In this document: one piece after another, positions 13,026-14,908 of the stretch
How positions within the stretch are numbered: position 1 is the stretch's first letter
Layout of the letters: every line of letters begins with the position of its first letter
Assembly: GCA_017505675.1 (NCBI GenBank)
Contig: JAFVOV010000065.1
Coordinates: 1 to 14,908, forward strand
Reading direction: 5' to 3'
Source of the DNA: Clostridia bacterium
GTDB taxonomy: Bacteria; Bacillota; Clostridia; Christensenellales; Borkfalkiaceae
DNA: 14,908 nt
Position numbers and translations under genes: made by a program
Notes under the pieces: generated by a model
Told to the model about the DNA's origin: nothing
Databases searched by the model: none
What the model saw: the letters and a program-made list of their open reading frames with translations, nothing else

Positions 13026-14908
13026 ATGTATTACGACGCTTTTTCACGAAACGTAAACGAAGTTATAGAACTTGCTAACGCGCTTGCCAAACGTTACGGT
13101 TGCAGATATATCGGAAGCGAACATATTTTGTTTGGGCTAATTAACGTTACAGACGGCAGGGCTTCTGCAATTTTAAAAGAAGCCGGCGTTGATAATCAAA
13201 GATTTTTAAACTACTTTAAAAATACCATTGAAAAAGGCTTGGTTATTCCCGGCAATATGTTTACTGCAAGAACGAAAAAATTGTTTGAAACAGCCGTGCA
13301 AATTTCTTTAAAAGCGCATTCCGGCTTCGTTGGAACGGAACATTTGTTGCTTGCGCTTTTATTAGACGTTGATAGCGTTGCCGTAAGCATTTTGCGCGTG
13401 CTACACGTTGATATAGAAAAGATGGCTGAAGAAATTGCAGAATCTTTAAGTAGCGGGATAGAAGACGATTTTACCGTTGAAGAAGATGAAGAAACAACGC
13501 AGTCTTTTGCTGATGCAGTAAGGGCAGGCGTAAATATACCGCGCCCGCAAAAACCCGGTGCGGAAAATTATAAAAATAACGAAGATTTAGAAGAACTTTC
13601 AAAGTTCGGCACTAACTTAAATAAACAAGCGGCTGAAGGAAAATTAGACCCGGTTATCGGTAGAAAAAACGAAATTGATAGGGTTATTCAAATACTTTCA
13701 AGGCGCACTAAAAACAACCCCGTTTTAATAGGTGAACCGGGTGTTGGTAAAAGCGCTGTCGTTGAAGGGCTTGCTCAAGCGATAGTAAAAGGCAACGTCC
13801 CTGCGATACTTTGTGATAAAATAGTGTTTTCTTTAAATATTGCAGGTATGCTTGCAGGCGCAAGGTACAGGGGCGATTTTGAAGAAAGGCTTAAAAAGAC
13901 CATTGACACCGTTAAAGCAAACGGCAACATAATTTTATTTATTGATGAAATTCATAATATCGTTGGCGCGGGCAGTACCGGTGAAGGCAATATGGATGCG
14001 GCAAACATCTTAAAGCCGATGCTTTCAAGGGGCGAACTTCAAACTATAGGCGCAACCACTATTGACGAGTATAGAAAATATATTGAAAAGGACGCCGCTT
14101 TAGAACGCCGTTTCCAACCGATTATGGTTGAAGCGCCAAGTACTGAAGAAACGGTGGAAATTTTAAAGGGTTTAAGGGATAAATATGAATCGCATCACGG
14201 GGTAACAATTCCTGATGACGCAATTATGTCTGCTGTATCGTTATCAGATAGATATATTACTGATAGATTTTTACCTGATAAAGCGATAGACCTTATTGAC
14301 GAAGCAGCGTCAAGGGTTCGTCTAGATAGTTATAATTCTCCAGTTGAAGCAAGGCAAAAAGAGAACGAGTTAAACGCTTTAATCGCGCAAAAGAACGAAG
14401 CGAAACGCCGTGATGATTTAGAGCGCGCAATACGCATAAATAAAGATATTGAACGGGTTAATAAGGAACTTGACGAAATTAGGGCAAGGGCAAGCAAAAA
14501 CACCGTTAATCGTGAAAAACTTATGCTTACCCCTGATGATATTGCTAAAGTGGTTAGCAACTGGACGGGTGTTCCCGTTGTAAAATTAACTGAAACCGAA
14601 GCGCAAAAATTACTAGATTTAGAAGCCGTGCTTCATCAACGCGTTATCGGGCAAGATGATGCGGTTCGCGCCGTTTCAGATGCGATACGCCGTGCAAGGG
14701 CAGGGCTAAAAGACCCGAATAGACCGGTTGGCTCGTTTATATTCGTAGGTCCTACAGGCGTAGGTAAAACCGAACTTTCAAAAGCGCTTGCCGAAGCGGT
14801 TTTCGGCAATGAAAATAATATTATAAGAGTGGATATGAGTGAATATATGGAAAAGCACTCTGTATCCAAAATGGTTGGCGCGCCTCCCGGATACGTTGGT
14901 TTTGACGA
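13026..14908 (+). CDS. clpC: ATP-dependent unfoldase ClpC, partial at right edge
   Basis: This is a Clp/Hsp100 AAA+ unfoldase that delivers substrates to ClpP. The open frame starts at ATG 13026 with AAAGGAG at 13012-13018 and runs off the window after 627 residues, without a stop. The N-terminal double-repeat domain (about 1-145) keeps the two glutamates that bind phosphoarginine in Bacillus ClpC: E32 in GSEH and E105 in GTEH. The first AAA+ module has Walker A GEPGVGKS at 236-243 and Walker B ending in D307-E308. A charged helical middle domain follows (about 430-500), which in ClpC binds adaptors such as MecA and McsB. The second AAA+ module begins with GPTGVGKT at 575-582, and the window ends soon after PPGYVGFD. 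The ClpP-binding loop and C-terminus lie beyond the edge. Confidence 0.97.
   Translation, partial: MYYDAFSRNVNEVIELANALAKRYGCRYIGSEHILFGLINVTDGRASAILKEAGVDNQRFLNYFKNTIEKGLVIPGNMFTARTKKLFETAVQISLKAHSGFVGTEHLLLALLLDVDSVAVSILRVLHVDIEKMAEEIAESLSSGIEDDFTVEEDEETTQSFADAVRAGVNIPRPQKPGAENYKNNEDLEELSKFGTNLNKQAAEGKLDPVIGRKNEIDRVIQILSRRTKNNPVLIGEPGVGKSAVVEGLAQAIVKGNVPAILCDKIVFSLNIAGMLAGARYRGDFEERLKKTIDTVKANGNIILFIDEIHNIVGAGSTGEGNMDAANILKPMLSRGELQTIGATTIDEYRKYIEKDAALERRFQPIMVEAPSTEETVEILKGLRDKYESHHGVTIPDDAIMSAVSLSDRYITDRFLPDKAIDLIDEAASRVRLDSYNSPVEARQKENELNALIAQKNEAKRRDDLERAIRINKDIERVNKELDEIRARASKNTVNREKLMLTPDDIAKVVSNWTGVPVVKLTETEAQKLLDLEAVLHQRVIGQDDAVRAVSDAIRRARAGLKDPNRPVGSFIFVGPTGVGKTELSKALAEAVFGNENNIIRVDMSEYMEKHSVSKMVGAPPGYVGFD

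Noticed and set aside
14330..14869. Minus-strand open frames opposite clpC
   Set aside because: They lie antisense to clear ClpC coding sequence with intact motifs, lack family features, and are by-products of the codon use on the other strand.

Overview
All genes in this window lie on the + strand and are packed tightly, with gaps of 1-30 bases or short overlaps. The DNA is AT-rich. The gene set (DUF951, UPF0237 ACT protein plus UPF0210 protein, PepF, Sua5-YwlE-RpiB, McsA-McsB-ClpC) points to a Gram-positive Bacillota, most likely an uncultured Clostridia-type bacterium. This looks like core chromosome: no transposase, phage, CRISPR, tRNA or rRNA gene was recognised.

Layout. (1) 1-150: AT-rich leader. 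(2) 151-3718: a large alpha/beta-hydrolase-like protein without a clear catalytic serine motif, a small DUF951 zinc-binding-type protein, signal peptidase I whose start overlaps that gene, and two small two-helix membrane proteins of unknown function. (3) 3734-5376: the conserved ACT-domain/UPF0210 (PFL family) pair. (4) 5377-5569: the only sizeable intergenic gap inside the window. It carries a long imperfect inverted repeat enclosing smaller hairpins and sits directly upstream of pepF. (5) 5570-8892: oligoendopeptidase F and the replicative helicase DnaB. (6) 8894-10785: Sua5/YwlC (tRNA t6A synthesis), the arginine phosphatase YwlE and ribose-5-phosphate isomerase B, in the same relative order as ywlC-ywlE-ywlF in Bacillus subtilis. 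(7) 10812-11686: galU, broken by an apparent one-base deletion near 11132. (8) 11691-14908: mcsA, mcsB and clpC, with clpC running off the right edge.

Functionally, the right third encodes a near-complete protein-arginine phosphorylation system. McsB with McsA writes the phosphoarginine mark, YwlE erases it, and ClpC recognises marked proteins and feeds them to ClpP. The usual repressor gene ctsR, which normally heads mcsA-mcsB-clpC, is absent and galU occupies its place. McsA is a short form with a single zinc finger. No obviously new multi-gene system was seen. The best candidates for a second look are the structured element upstream of pepF, the CtsR-less clp operon with its minimal McsA, the galU frameshift, and the unexplained membrane protein pair.
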